From Kocuria flava (GTDB lineage: Bacteria; Actinomycetota; Actinomycetes; Actinomycetales; Micrococcaceae), in assembly GCF_001482365.1 (NCBI RefSeq), contig NZ_CP013254.1, positions 992,001 through 1,056,000 of the forward strand: a stretch of 64,000 bases of DNA, given 5' to 3'. The notes beneath the pieces were generated by a model. It saw only the letters and a program-made list of their open reading frames with translations. It was not told the origin of the DNA and made no database searches. Every line of letters begins with the position of its first letter. The first letter of the stretch is position 1. Both the position numbers and the translations under genes were made by a program. Below, piece by piece: positions 8,703 through 16,627 of this stretch.

Positions 8703-10262
8703 TCACTCCTGTGGGTTCTCGGTCAGGTCGGGCGCCGGGTGGCGGGTGAAGCGCAGCCGCGCGCCCGGGGGCAGCTGGGCGAGCAGGGACAGGTCCTCGG
8801 GGTGGACCGTGCCGAGCACGGGGTAGCCCCCGGTGGTCGGGTGGTCGCGCAGGAACACCACGGGGGTCCCCGACGGCGGGACCTGGACGCTGCCCGGGAC
8901 GGCGCCCTCGCTGGGCAGCTCGCCGGTGCGGGCCCGCTCCAGCGGCGTCCCGCGCAGGCGGGCGCCCACGCGGTCGGAGTCGGGGCTGAGCTCCCACTCC
9001 TGGTCGAAGAACGCCTCGCGGGAGGCCGGGGTGAACCAGTCCTCGCGCGGGCCGGGGACCACGCGCAGCACGGGCTCGCGCGGGGGCCCGGGCACCGGGA
9101 CGGGCGCCTGCACGGCCGTGCCCGGGTCCGGGCCCACCGGCAGCAGGTCCCCGGCGGCCAGCGGCGCGGGGCCGAGGCCGGCCAGGACGTCGGTGGAGCG
9201 GCTGCCGAGCACGGGGGCCACGGCGATCCCGCCGCGCACGGCCACGTAGACCCGGGCGCCGGCCGCGACCGGTCCGACGACGAGCTGCTCGCCGTCGCGC
9301 AGCGCGAAGGGCACCCCGGGCTCCGGCGCCCACCCGGCCACTCCGGGCACCTCCAGCGGGGCCGGGGCGCCGGTGACGGCCACGACCTGGTCGCCGGAGG
9401 CGCTCAGGCGCAGCCGGCCCAGCAGGTTCTCCAGCACGGCGGCGTCCGCCGGGTTGCCGACGAGGCGGTTGGCGGCGGCGGCCGCGACGTCGTCGAGGGC
9501 CCCGGAGGGCGAGACGCCCAGGGCGGCGGAGCCGGGCCGGCCGCGGTCCTCGACGAGGCTCTGCAGCCCGGGCTCGTCCACGACCAGCCCGGGTCCCTCC
9601 GGGCGCGCCTCCGGTGCGGGGGCGGGGGAGAGCTGCACGAGCTCGCGCACCGGCCGGTAGCGGACCCGGTCGCCGGGGCGCAGCAGGGCCGGCTCCTCCC
9701 GGTCCAGGTCGAACAGCACCGCGTCGGTGCGCCCGATCAGCTGCCAGCCGCCGGGGGAGCGGCGCGGGTAGACGGCGGAGAACCGCCCGGCCAGGGCCAC
9801 GGCGCCGGCCGGGACGGCGGTGCGGGGACTCTCCCGCCGCGGGACGTCGAGGGTCCCGGCCTCGCCGAGGCAGTAGAAGAACCCGGGGGCGAACCCGGCG
9901 AAGGCCGCGGTCCACTCCTGCCCGGAGTGGGCCCGCACGACGCCCTCGGCGCCGAGGCCGGTGAGCTCGCCGACGGCCTCGAGGTCCTCGCCGTCGTAGA
10001 CCACGTCCACGTCCACGGTCCGCGGCTCGGCGGAGACCTCCTCCCCGGGGGCGACCGCCCGGGCGGCGGCCACGATCCCGCGCAGGGCCGCGGGCGAGCT
10101 CGCGCGCACGACGACGGTCTCCGCCCCCGCCGCGCAGTCCACCAGTCCGGGCAGCCCGGCCCCGGCGAGGGCGGCCCGCAGCGCCACGGCGTCGTGCAGG
10201 CCGGCGCACTCGAGCAGGGCGGCGCGCGGGCCCATGGGGCGCACCCGGCGCGGGCTGCTCAC
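8703..10262 (-). CDS. pxpBC: 5-oxoprolinase subunits PxpB and PxpC fused (KipI/KipA, AHS1-AHS2)
   Basis: 519 aa. The first 215 residues match KipI/PxpB (AHS1): LLECAGLHDAVAL near the start and DVDVVYDGEDLEAVGELTGL in the middle. Residues about 220-510 match KipA/PxpC (AHS2): GLQSLVEDRGRPG, GVSPSGALD and NPADAAVLE. With PxpA these form the bacterial ATP-dependent 5-oxoprolinase that opens pyroglutamate to glutamate. The two subunits are usually separate genes; here they are one chain. The GTG start overlaps the pxpA stop as GTGA. The AHS fold is shared with urea carboxylase/allophanate hydrolase, which matters because a biotin carboxylase follows. Confidence 0.93.
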   Translation of the reverse strand: MSSPRRVRPMGPRAALLECAGLHDAVALRAALAGAGLPGLVDCAAGAETVVVRASSPAALRGIVAAARAVAPGEEVSAEPRTVDVDVVYDGEDLEAVGELTGLGAEGVVRAHSGQEWTAAFAGFAPGFFYCLGEAGTLDVPRRESPRTAVPAGAVALAGRFSAVYPRRSPGGWQLIGRTDAVLFDLDREEPALLRPGDRVRYRPVRELVQLSPAPAPEARPEGPGLVVDEPGLQSLVEDRGRPGSAALGVSPSGALDDVAAAAANRLVGNPADAAVLENLLGRLRLSASGDQVVAVTGAPAPLEVPGVAGWAPEPGVPFALRDGEQLVVGPVAAGARVYVAVRGGIAVAPVLGSRSTDVLAGLGPAPLAAGDLLPVGPDPGTAVQAPVPVPGPPREPVLRVVPGPREDWFTPASREAFFDQEWELSPDSDRVGARLRGTPLERARTGELPSEGAVPGSVQVPPSGTPVVFLRDHPTTGGYPVLGTVHPEDLSLLAQLPPGARLRFTRHPAPDLTENPQE

Positions 10263-11023
10263 AGGAAGCTGCCGAGCTCGACGCCGGCCTCCTGCAGGGC
10301 CGCCCGCACGCGCTCGGCGATGGCGACGGCCCCGGGGGTGTCCCCGTGCACGCAGATGCTCTGGGCGTCCACCGCCACGAGCGAGCCGTCGGCGGCCTCC
10401 ACGACGCCCTCGAGGGCCATGCGCACCACCCGCTCGGCGATGGCCTGCGGGTCGTGCAGCACCGCCCCGGGCTCGGTGCGCGGGACGAGGGTCGCCTGCG
10501 GGGTGTAGCCGCGGTCGGCGAAGGCCTCCCGGACGGTGCGCAGCCCCGCCTCCCGGGCCCGGCGCTCGATCTCCGAGCCCGGCAGCACGAGCAGCGCCAG
10601 CTCCGGGTCCACGTCCCGGACCGCGTCCACGACCGCGGCCGCGTGCTCCTCGTGGTGGACGATCGCGTTGTAGAGCGCCCCGTGCGGCTTGACGTAGCCG
10701 ACCTCGGTCCCGGAGGCGCGGGCGAGGGCCTGCAGCGCCCCGATCTGGTAGACGAGCTGGTCGGCGAGCTCGGTGCGCGGCACGGCGATGAAGCGGCGGC
10801 CGAAGCCCTTGAGGTCGTCGTAGGAGACCTGCGCGCCGACGGCCACGCCGTGCGCGGCCGCGGCCGTGCAGGTGCGGCGGGCCACGGTCGGGTCGCCGGC
10901 GTGGAAGCCGCAGGCCACGTTCGCGCTGGTCACCACGCTCAGGATGGCCTCGTCGCCGTCCATGGACCAGGCGGCGAGGGACTCGCCGCAGTCCGCGTTC
11001 AGGTCGATCCGGGGGGCGGGCAT
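10259..11023 (-). CDS. pxpA: 5-oxoprolinase subunit PxpA (LamB/YcsF family)
   Basis: 254 aa, the usual LamB/YcsF length. It opens with the family signature IDLNADCGES and keeps the ANVACGFHAGDP block and the VKPHGALYN strand. PxpA is a TIM-barrel-like cytoplasmic protein that works with PxpB and PxpC to hydrolyse 5-oxoproline to L-glutamate with ATP. The ATG at 11023 follows a GAAGGAG-type site. The operator at 11072-11086 sits about 50 bp upstream. It is first in a leftward operon with pxpBC, the biotin carboxylase and gntR. Confidence 0.95.
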   Translation of the reverse strand: MPAPRIDLNADCGESLAAWSMDGDEAILSVVTSANVACGFHAGDPTVARRTCTAAAAHGVAVGAQVSYDDLKGFGRRFIAVPRTELADQLVYQIGALQALARASGTEVGYVKPHGALYNAIVHHEEHAAAVVDAVRDVDPELALLVLPGSEIERRAREAGLRTVREAFADRGYTPQATLVPRTEPGAVLHDPQAIAERVVRMALEGVVEAADGSLVAVDAQSICVHGDTPGAVAIAERVRAALQEAGVELGSFL

Positions 11024-11071
11024 GATGTGCTCCTTCTCACGTCGGTCTCCCCAGGATGCCTCGTCCGGCCG

Positions 11072-11086
11072 GATTGTTCAACAATT
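11072..11086. promoter_or_regulatory. Palindromic operator, copy 2, ahead of the pxpA operon
   Basis: GATTGTTCAACAATT differs from copy 1 (3951-3965) only in its last base. On the leftward strand it covers a possible -35 (TTGAAC) with a CATCCT -10 placed 17 bp downstream. Two near-identical 15-mers 7 kb apart, both in promoters of pyroglutamate genes, are strong internal evidence for a shared repressor. Confidence 0.8.
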
Positions 11087-11245
11087 TTCGGGAAGCGGTC
11101 CTCGCAGGGAGCCCGCGGGAGCCCGCAGCCCCGGCCCCTGGAGGCGGCGGCCGGCGGTGCGGCCCGGCCCCGCCGCCGTGGGGCATCCTGGTCGTGCCGC
11201 CCGGGCGCACCGCCCGCGGCGGCCGTCCCGCCCCGGAGGAGCACC

Positions 11246-11323
11246 ATGGCCCGTCCCGCCCGTCCCGCCCGTCCCGCGCACGCCGTCCGTCCCGGTCCGC
11301 CGCCCGCCGGGGGCCGGCCGTGA
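11246..11323 (+). CDS. Possible 25-codon leader peptide coupled to the ROK kinase gene
   Basis: An ATG with a good GGAGGA site 6 nt ahead begins a short frame rich in Arg-Pro (repeated CCCGTCCCGC units). Its TGA overlaps the GTG of the kinase as GTGA. No homology is recognised. It may be a real leader that couples translation, or a chance frame in GC-rich sequence whose ribosome site loads the downstream gene. Confidence 0.35.
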   Translation: MARPARPARPAHAVRPGPPPAGGRP

Positions 11324-12204
11324 TCGCCGGGATCGAGACCGGCGGCACCAAGGTGCTGTGCGCGCTCGCCGAGCCCTCGGCGCCCGCGCGCCCGGTGCGC
11401 TCGGCCCGCATCCCCACGACCTCCCCGGAGCAGACCCTCGGACGGGTGCGGGCGTTCCTGGCCGAGCACGCCGGCGGGCGGCTCGAGGCGGTGGGCCTGG
11501 CCTCCTTCGGTCCCGTGCGCACGGACCCGCGCGACCCGCGCCGCGGGGCGATCGCCGCGACGCCCAAGCCCGGGTGGAGCGGCACCGACCTGCTGACCGG
11601 CCTGGGCCTGGGCGCCGTGCCCACGGCCGTGGTCAGCGACGTCACCGGCGCGGCGGTCGGCGAGCACCGGCTCGGCGCGGGCCGGGGCGTGCGCGACCTC
11701 GCCTACGTCACGGTCGGCACCGGCGTGGGACTGGGGCTGCTCGTGGACGGGCGGCCCCTGTCGGAGCGGGCCCACCCGGAGGCGGGGCACCTGCTCGTGC
11801 GCCGGCACCCGCAGGACCGCTTCCCCGGCTCGTGCCGCTTCCACGGCGACTGCCTCGAGGGTCTCGCGGCCGGTCCCGCCGTGGCCGCGCGCTGGGGCCG
11901 GCCGGCCGAGGACCTCGGCCCCCACCGGGAGCGGGCGGTCGAGCTCGGCGCCTGGTACGCCGCCCAGCTGCTGGCCGCCGTGACCTGGACGGTGATGCCC
12001 GAGCGGATCGTGCTGGGCGGGGGCGTGGCCGGCGCCGAGGGCCTGCTCGGGGCGGCGCGGGAGCGGCTGGCCGGCCTCGTGGGCGGGGCGCTCGAGGGCC
12101 ACCCCGCGGGGGACCCGGGCAGCGGCTACGTGGTCCCGCCCGGACTCGGGGCCGACTCCGGGGTGCTGGGCGCCCTGGCGCTGGCCCGCGACCTGCTGGA
12201 CTGA
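11320..12204 (+). CDS. ROK family sugar kinase, fructokinase type
   Basis: 294 aa. The N-terminal GIETGGTK (residues 3-10) is the ROK phosphate loop, in the form typical of YdhR-like fructokinases. Further matches are FGPV near residue 65, TPKPGWSGTD, VGTGVGLG, and the zinc-binding run with His, Cys, His, Cys (HPQDRFPGSCRFHGDCLEG). It phosphorylates fructose or a related hexose with ATP in the cytoplasm. The GTG at 11320 was chosen because ROK proteins begin just before this loop; the frame stays open upstream to 11056 but adds only Pro/Arg-rich sequence. No partner transporter is adjacent. Confidence 0.87.
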   Translation: MIAGIETGGTKVLCALAEPSAPARPVRSARIPTTSPEQTLGRVRAFLAEHAGGRLEAVGLASFGPVRTDPRDPRRGAIAATPKPGWSGTDLLTGLGLGAVPTAVVSDVTGAAVGEHRLGAGRGVRDLAYVTVGTGVGLGLLVDGRPLSERAHPEAGHLLVRRHPQDRFPGSCRFHGDCLEGLAAGPAVAARWGRPAEDLGPHRERAVELGAWYAAQLLAAVTWTVMPERIVLGGGVAGAEGLLGAARERLAGLVGGALEGHPAGDPGSGYVVPPGLGADSGVLGALALARDLLD

Positions 12205-12223
12205 GGACTCCCCGCCGGCCCGG

Positions 12224-13450
12224 TCACTCGCGCACGTACCGGGGGCGCCCGGCCTGCCAGCCGAACACCGCCGCGAGGACGCCGACGACCGCGAACATTC
12301 CGCCCGCGGCCGCGAAGCCGCCGGTCAGGGCGAGCAGCTGGCCCACGAGGAAGGTCCCGGAGGAGCCCAGGCCGTAGCCCACGCCCTGCATCATCCCGGA
12401 CAGCCGCACCGCCATGGCCGCGCTGCGGGTGCGCAGGGCGATCATGGTCAGCGCCACGGCGGTGAGACCGCCCTGGCCGAGCCCGAGCAGGCCCGTCCAC
12501 ACCCAGATCAGCGGCAGCGGGCCGAAGATCGAGAGCACGAAGCCCCCGCCGGCCATGAGGCCCAGCGCCGCGTTGAGCACCCGCTGGTCGCGCAGCCGCA
12601 CCGCCAGGGGCGGGGCCACGAGCGAACCGGTCATCTGCAGCACGATCGAGACGGCCACGATCAGCCCCGCGGCGGCGCCGTCGACCCCGCGGTCGCGCAG
12701 GATCGGGGCGAGCCAGGCGAAGACGCTGAAGGACATCATCGCCTGGAAGACCATGAACAGGGTGACCTGCCAGGCCACCGGCGACCGCCACGGGCTGGGC
12801 CCGCCGGGAGCGGGCGGGGCCGACGCGGCCGAGCGGTGGCGCCGTGCCACCGGCACGAGCAGCACCACGACCAGCGCGGCCGGCGCCGCCCACAGCGCCA
12901 GGGAGGGCCGCCACGAGCCGGTGGCCTGCAGGAGCGGGTAGGTCAGGCCCGCCCCGAGGGCGGCCGAGGCGCAGATCGCCGTGGTGTACAGCCCGCTCAT
13001 CAGGCCCAGACGGTGGGTGAAGTCGCGCTTGACGATCGAGGGCAGCAGCACGTTGCCCAGCGCGATCGCCGCGCCGCAGGCCACCGTGCCGATCAGCAGC
13101 AGCGGCACGGCGCTGCCTCCCGGCAGGGGCAGGCCGCGGGTCAGCAGGCCGAGGGTCAGCAGCGCCATGGCGCCCAGCAGCACGTTCTCCGCCCCGAAGC
13201 GGCGGGCGAGCCGGGGCGCCACCGGCGCGAAGAGCCCCAGCAGGGTGACCGGGGCCGTGGTCAGCAGCGTGACCGCCCAGGCGGGCAGGTCCGCGGCGGC
13301 GGTGATCTCCGGCAGGATCGCGGAGAAGCTCGAGAAGACGGTCCGCAGGTTCAGCCCGACCAGGACCACGCACACGCCCAGGTACAGCAGGGCCCGCCGG
13401 GACGGGCCGGAGGGACCCCCGGCGGACGTGTCGGGGCGCGGGCTTCGCAC
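12224..13450 (-). CDS. MFS transporter, CynX/NimT family
   Basis: 408 aa with about 12 hydrophobic segments. It resembles the CynX/NimT branch of the major facilitator superfamily (cyanate and 2-nitroimidazole transporters): NLRTVFSSFSAILPEI after segment 1 and GLYTTAICASAALGAGLTYP in segment 5. The GTG start is supported by an AGGAGG site. It is divergent from the ABM monooxygenase gene across a 361-bp gap and convergent with the ROK kinase, whose stop is only 19 bp away. Substrate unknown; a small organic anion or drug is likely for the family. Confidence 0.88.
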   Translation of the reverse strand: MRSPRPDTSAGGPSGPSRRALLYLGVCVVLVGLNLRTVFSSFSAILPEITAAADLPAWAVTLLTTAPVTLLGLFAPVAPRLARRFGAENVLLGAMALLTLGLLTRGLPLPGGSAVPLLLIGTVACGAAIALGNVLLPSIVKRDFTHRLGLMSGLYTTAICASAALGAGLTYPLLQATGSWRPSLALWAAPAALVVVLLVPVARRHRSAASAPPAPGGPSPWRSPVAWQVTLFMVFQAMMSFSVFAWLAPILRDRGVDGAAAGLIVAVSIVLQMTGSLVAPPLAVRLRDQRVLNAALGLMAGGGFVLSIFGPLPLIWVWTGLLGLGQGGLTAVALTMIALRTRSAAMAVRLSGMMQGVGYGLGSSGTFLVGQLLALTGGFAAAGGMFAVVGVLAAVFGWQAGRPRYVRE

Positions 13451-13811
13451 GGTCTGACCTCCTCGGGACGGGCGGGTGCGGCGGGACGGGGGCGTCGTCG
13501 TCCCGGGCGCAGTTCAGGCTACTGCCCCCGGGTCCCGCGCCCGCGCTCCGGGCCCGCCCGCCCCGTCGTGTTCCGGCCACCGGTGCGCCACCGGGACGCG
13601 CGTCCCCGTGCCGGACCGGCGACGACGACGGGGCCGGCTGCGCCGGCGCGGCCAGGACCTCCCCGTGCGTGTCGGCGTGCCGGGGTCGCGGCCTGAGCCG
13701 CCGGCCGTATCGGCCCGCGAGAGGCCGCCTTGGCGCGCGGCCCCCCGGGCGGGAAGAATCGCCGGGAGGCCGGGAACCGCCCGGCGCGAACTGCGGAGGA
13801 GCGGAGCAGGG
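13451..13811. other. 361-bp intergenic region between divergent MFS and monooxygenase genes
   Basis: Very GC-rich. It should hold the promoters of both flanking genes. I see only a short interrupted palindrome (GGCCG-TAT-CGGCC, near 13702) and no convincing -35/-10 pair. A target site for the nearby IclR protein would be plausible here but none was identified. Confidence 0.4.
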
Positions 13812-14132
13812 ATGATCTTCATCGTCGTCAAGTTCAAGGTGAAGCCGGAGTGGGCCGACCGCTGGGTCGAGTTCAGCCGGGAGTTCACCGAGGCCACCCG
13901 CGCCGAGCCGGGCAACCTGTGGTTCGACTGGTCCCGCAGCGTGGAGGACCCCCACGAGTTCGTGCTCGTCGAGGCCTTCACCGACGACGGCGCGGCGCCC
14001 CACGTCAACACCGAGCACTTCAGGAAGTTCACCGCGGAGGCGCCCCAGGCCCTCGTGGAGACCCCGCAGATCATCAGCCGGCAGATCGACGGCCAGGGCT
14101 GGGACCGGATGGGCGAGATCACCGTCCCCTGA
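13812..14132 (+). CDS. ABM-domain protein, putative quinol/antibiotic monooxygenase
   Basis: 106 aa, the size of a single antibiotic-biosynthesis-monooxygenase (YgiN-like) ferredoxin-fold domain. It has the family pattern of an N-terminal strand (IFIVVKFKVKPEWADRW), then EPGNLWFDWSRSVEDPHEFVLVE, then a HVNTEHFRKF helix with the conserved His. Members are cofactor-free dimers that oxidise quinols or act as stress proteins. The ATG at 13812 fits the family start; the frame extends further upstream without meaning. It precedes an IclR regulator on the same strand. Confidence 0.85.
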   Translation: MIFIVVKFKVKPEWADRWVEFSREFTEATRAEPGNLWFDWSRSVEDPHEFVLVEAFTDDGAAPHVNTEHFRKFTAEAPQALVETPQIISRQIDGQGWDRMGEITVP

Positions 14133-14198
14133 GTGCTTCCGGCGGGGCCGGCAGCGCGGGCACGGCCCGGGCTGCTGGCCCCTCGCGGTGCCGGGCAC

Positions 14199-14211
14199 GA
14201 GAATGTGTGCC
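14199..14211 (+). promoter_or_regulatory. Possible leaderless -10 element of the IclR gene
   Basis: GAGAAT (14199-14204) lies 7 nt before the ATG at 14212 and no Shine-Dalgarno is present. The hexamer is weak, but the geometry matches leaderless starts seen at 21191, 44678 and 46605. Confidence 0.4.
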
Positions 14212-15015
14212 ATGGCACCCACCGACCCGCAGACCGGCACGGCCTCCGTCCAGAAGGCCTTCGCGCTGCTGGACGTCATCGCCCAGGACCCGCGCGGGGT
14301 CACCGCCCGCGCGATCGGCACCGCACTGGGCATCCCGCTGCCCACCGTCTACCGGCTCCTGCAGACCCTCGTGGCCTCCGGGCACGTCGTGCACCTGCGC
14401 GACCAGCGGCGCTACGGGCTCGGCTACAAGGTCCACGCCCTGGACGCGTCCCTCCGCCAGCAGGTCGGCACGCCGGCGGGGGTGCGCCGTGCGGTCCGCG
14501 AGCTGCACCTCGCGGCCGACGCCGCGGCGTACTTCGCCGTCTACCGCGGGGACGCGATCGTGCTCGCCCACGTCGCGGACTCCGTGCGCCGGCCGCGGAT
14601 CGACCCCATGGACTTCGGCTTCACGGACGCAGCCCACGCCACCGCGTTCGGCAAGATCCTGCTCTCCCGGATGGAGCCGCCCGAGGTGGCCGCCTACCTG
14701 GACCGGCACGGGATGCCCGCCCTGACCCCCCGGACGCTCACGAGCGTGCCCGCGCTCGAGCGCGAGCTCGCCCGGGTGCGGGCCGAGGGGCTGGCGGTGG
14801 AGCGGGAGGAGTTCGTCCTCGGCGCCTCCTGCCTCGCGGCCCCGGTCGTGGACACGGCCGGACGCACCCTCGGGTCGGTGGCGGTCTCCCTGCCCCCGCC
14901 CGAGTTCGCGCGCCGGCACGGGAGCGTCGCCCCGCTGCTGCGGGCGGCGGCCGACCGCGTGGGCCGGGCCCTCCGGGCGGCCGACGGCGCTGCGGAGGGC
15001 CCGGCGGTCCGCTGA
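14212..15015 (+). CDS. IclR family transcriptional regulator
   Basis: 267 aa from the chosen ATG (another in-frame ATG at 14203 and a GTG at 14188 are alternatives). An N-terminal winged helix covers about residues 10-72, with GIPLPTVYRLLQTL as the recognition region. The GAF-like IclR effector domain follows to about residue 250, containing HATAFGKILLSRM and the REEFVLGASCLAAPV stretch with the family Cys. IclR proteins control catabolic operons for aromatic or sugar acids. Candidate targets are the ABM gene before it or the GMC oxidoreductase pair that converges on it. The start is uncertain. Confidence 0.87.
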   Translation: MAPTDPQTGTASVQKAFALLDVIAQDPRGVTARAIGTALGIPLPTVYRLLQTLVASGHVVHLRDQRRYGLGYKVHALDASLRQQVGTPAGVRRAVRELHLAADAAAYFAVYRGDAIVLAHVADSVRRPRIDPMDFGFTDAAHATAFGKILLSRMEPPEVAAYLDRHGMPALTPRTLTSVPALERELARVRAEGLAVEREEFVLGASCLAAPVVDTAGRTLGSVAVSLPPPEFARRHGSVAPLLRAAADRVGRALRAADGAAEGPAVR

Positions 15016-15028
15016 GGCGGGACCCGCC

Positions 15029-16627
15029 TCAGAGCTGACGCGTGGACAGCTGCTGGGCGATGTACTCGGCCTGGCGGATCGCGAGGGCCACGATCGTCAG
15101 CGTCGGGTTGGCGGCGGCGCCCGTGGTGAACACCGACCCGTCGGAGACGAAGAGGTTCGGGACGTCGTGGGCCTGGCCGAACGCGTTGGTCACCCCGTCC
15201 TCGGGCCGTTCGCTCATCCGCGCCGTGCCCATGTTGTGGGTGGACGGGTACGGCGGGGTGTGGTGGACCGAGCGGGCACCGACCGCCTCGTAGAGCAGCG
15301 ACGCCTGCTGGTAGCCGTGGTTGCGCATGGCGACGTCGTTCGGGTGGTCGTCGAAGTGCACGTTGGGCACGGGCAGCCCGAGGTGGTCGGTGACGGCCGT
15401 GTTGAGCGTGACGCGGTTCGACTCCTGGGGCATGTCCTCGCCCACGATCCACAGACCGGCCGTGCTGGCGTAGCCGTCGAGCAGGGCCGTGAACTCCGGG
15501 CCCCACGAGCCCGGGTCCACGAAGCTCGCCAGGAAGGCCGGGCCCAGGGAGATCGTCTCCATGAAGTACCCGCCGGCGAAACCCCGGTCGACGTCGTGGC
15601 GGGACTCGTCCGCGATCAGCCCCGCCATCGTCTCGCCCCGGTACATGCGCACCGGCCGGTCGAACTGCGCGTAGACCGAGCCCGTGGTGTGCCGCATGTA
15701 GTTGCGGCCCAGCTGGCCCGAGGAGTTGGCCAGACCGTCCGGGAACAGCGGGGAGCCCGAGAGCATGAGCAGCCGGGGCGTCTCGATGGCGTTGCAGGCC
15801 ACGGCGACCACCCGCGCCCGCTGGCGCTGGACCTGCCCGTCCTCGTCGACGTAGACCACGCTGTCCACGAGGCCCTTGTCGGTGTGGGTGATCTGCACGG
15901 CGTGGCAGCCCGCCCGCAGGTCGAGGTTGCCGGTGCGCAGGGCCTTGGGGATCTCGGAGACGAGGGTGGACCACTTCGAGCGGTTCTTGTCGCCCTGGAA
16001 GTTGAACCCGTCCTGGACCGAGGCGGGGCGCCCGTCGTAGGGCTCCGCGTTGGTCCCGTAGGGCCCGGTCGCGTAGTGCCGGTAGCCGAGCTTCTGGGCG
16101 CCCGCGGCCAGGACCTTGTAGTTGTTGTTCGCCGGCAGGGGCGGGCGGCCGTGGCGGTGGGTGCTGCCGATCTTCTGCTCCGCCCGGTCGTAGTAGGGGG
16201 CGAGGTCTTCGAGGGCGATCGGCCAGTCGACGAGGTTGGCGCCGTCGACGCGGCCGTAGACCGACCGGGTGCGGAACTCGTGGGCCTTGAACCGCGGGGT
16301 GGCCCCGGACCAGTGGGTCGTGGTCCCGCCGACGGCCTTGACGATCCACGCGGGCAGGTTCGGGAAGTCCCGGGCGATCCGCCAGGACCCGGTGGTCGTG
16401 CGGGGGTCCAGCCAGGCCATCTGGTGGAAGGCCTCCCACTCGTCGTTGACCCAGTCCTCGGAGGTGAGGTGGGGGCCCGCCTCGAGCAGCACCACCTTCA
16501 CGCCCTTCTCGGTCAGCTCGTGGGCGAGCGTGCCGCCTCCGGCGCCGGAGCCGATGACGACGACGGCGGAGTCGTCGTCGAGCTCGATCCGGGCGCCGCG
16601 CTGCTGGTCCTGGGGTGCGGTGGTCAT
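15029..16627 (-). CDS. GMC family FAD-dependent oxidoreductase
   Basis: 532 aa. The N-terminal FAD Rossmann fold has VVVIGSGAGGGTLAHEL (about residues 22-38), and the GMC motif GGTTTHWSGATPRF follows. The C-terminal active site has HNMGTARM and a NPTLT end, the catalytic His/Asn region. It belongs with gluconate/sorbitol-type dehydrogenases that oxidise sugars or alcohols and pass electrons to an acceptor rather than oxygen. No signal peptide is visible. Its ATG overlaps the stop of the upstream subunit-3-like gene as ATGA, so the pair is one enzyme. Substrate unknown. Confidence 0.9.
   Translation of the reverse strand: MTTAPQDQQRGARIELDDDSAVVVIGSGAGGGTLAHELTEKGVKVVLLEAGPHLTSEDWVNDEWEAFHQMAWLDPRTTTGSWRIARDFPNLPAWIVKAVGGTTTHWSGATPRFKAHEFRTRSVYGRVDGANLVDWPIALEDLAPYYDRAEQKIGSTHRHGRPPLPANNNYKVLAAGAQKLGYRHYATGPYGTNAEPYDGRPASVQDGFNFQGDKNRSKWSTLVSEIPKALRTGNLDLRAGCHAVQITHTDKGLVDSVVYVDEDGQVQRQRARVVAVACNAIETPRLLMLSGSPLFPDGLANSSGQLGRNYMRHTTGSVYAQFDRPVRMYRGETMAGLIADESRHDVDRGFAGGYFMETISLGPAFLASFVDPGSWGPEFTALLDGYASTAGLWIVGEDMPQESNRVTLNTAVTDHLGLPVPNVHFDDHPNDVAMRNHGYQQASLLYEAVGARSVHHTPPYPSTHNMGTARMSERPEDGVTNAFGQAHDVPNLFVSDGSVFTTGAAANPTLTIVALAIRQAEYIAQQLSTRQL

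Noticed and set aside
1..11023. Peptide importer as part of the pyroglutamate regulon
   Set aside because: A strong terminator separates them and no copy of the palindrome precedes the visible importer genes; the importer's own promoter is outside the window.
11056..11319. N-terminal extension of the ROK kinase from an ATG at 11056
   Set aside because: It would begin inside the pxpA operator region and adds only Arg/Pro/Gly sequence; ROK proteins start right before the GGTK loop.
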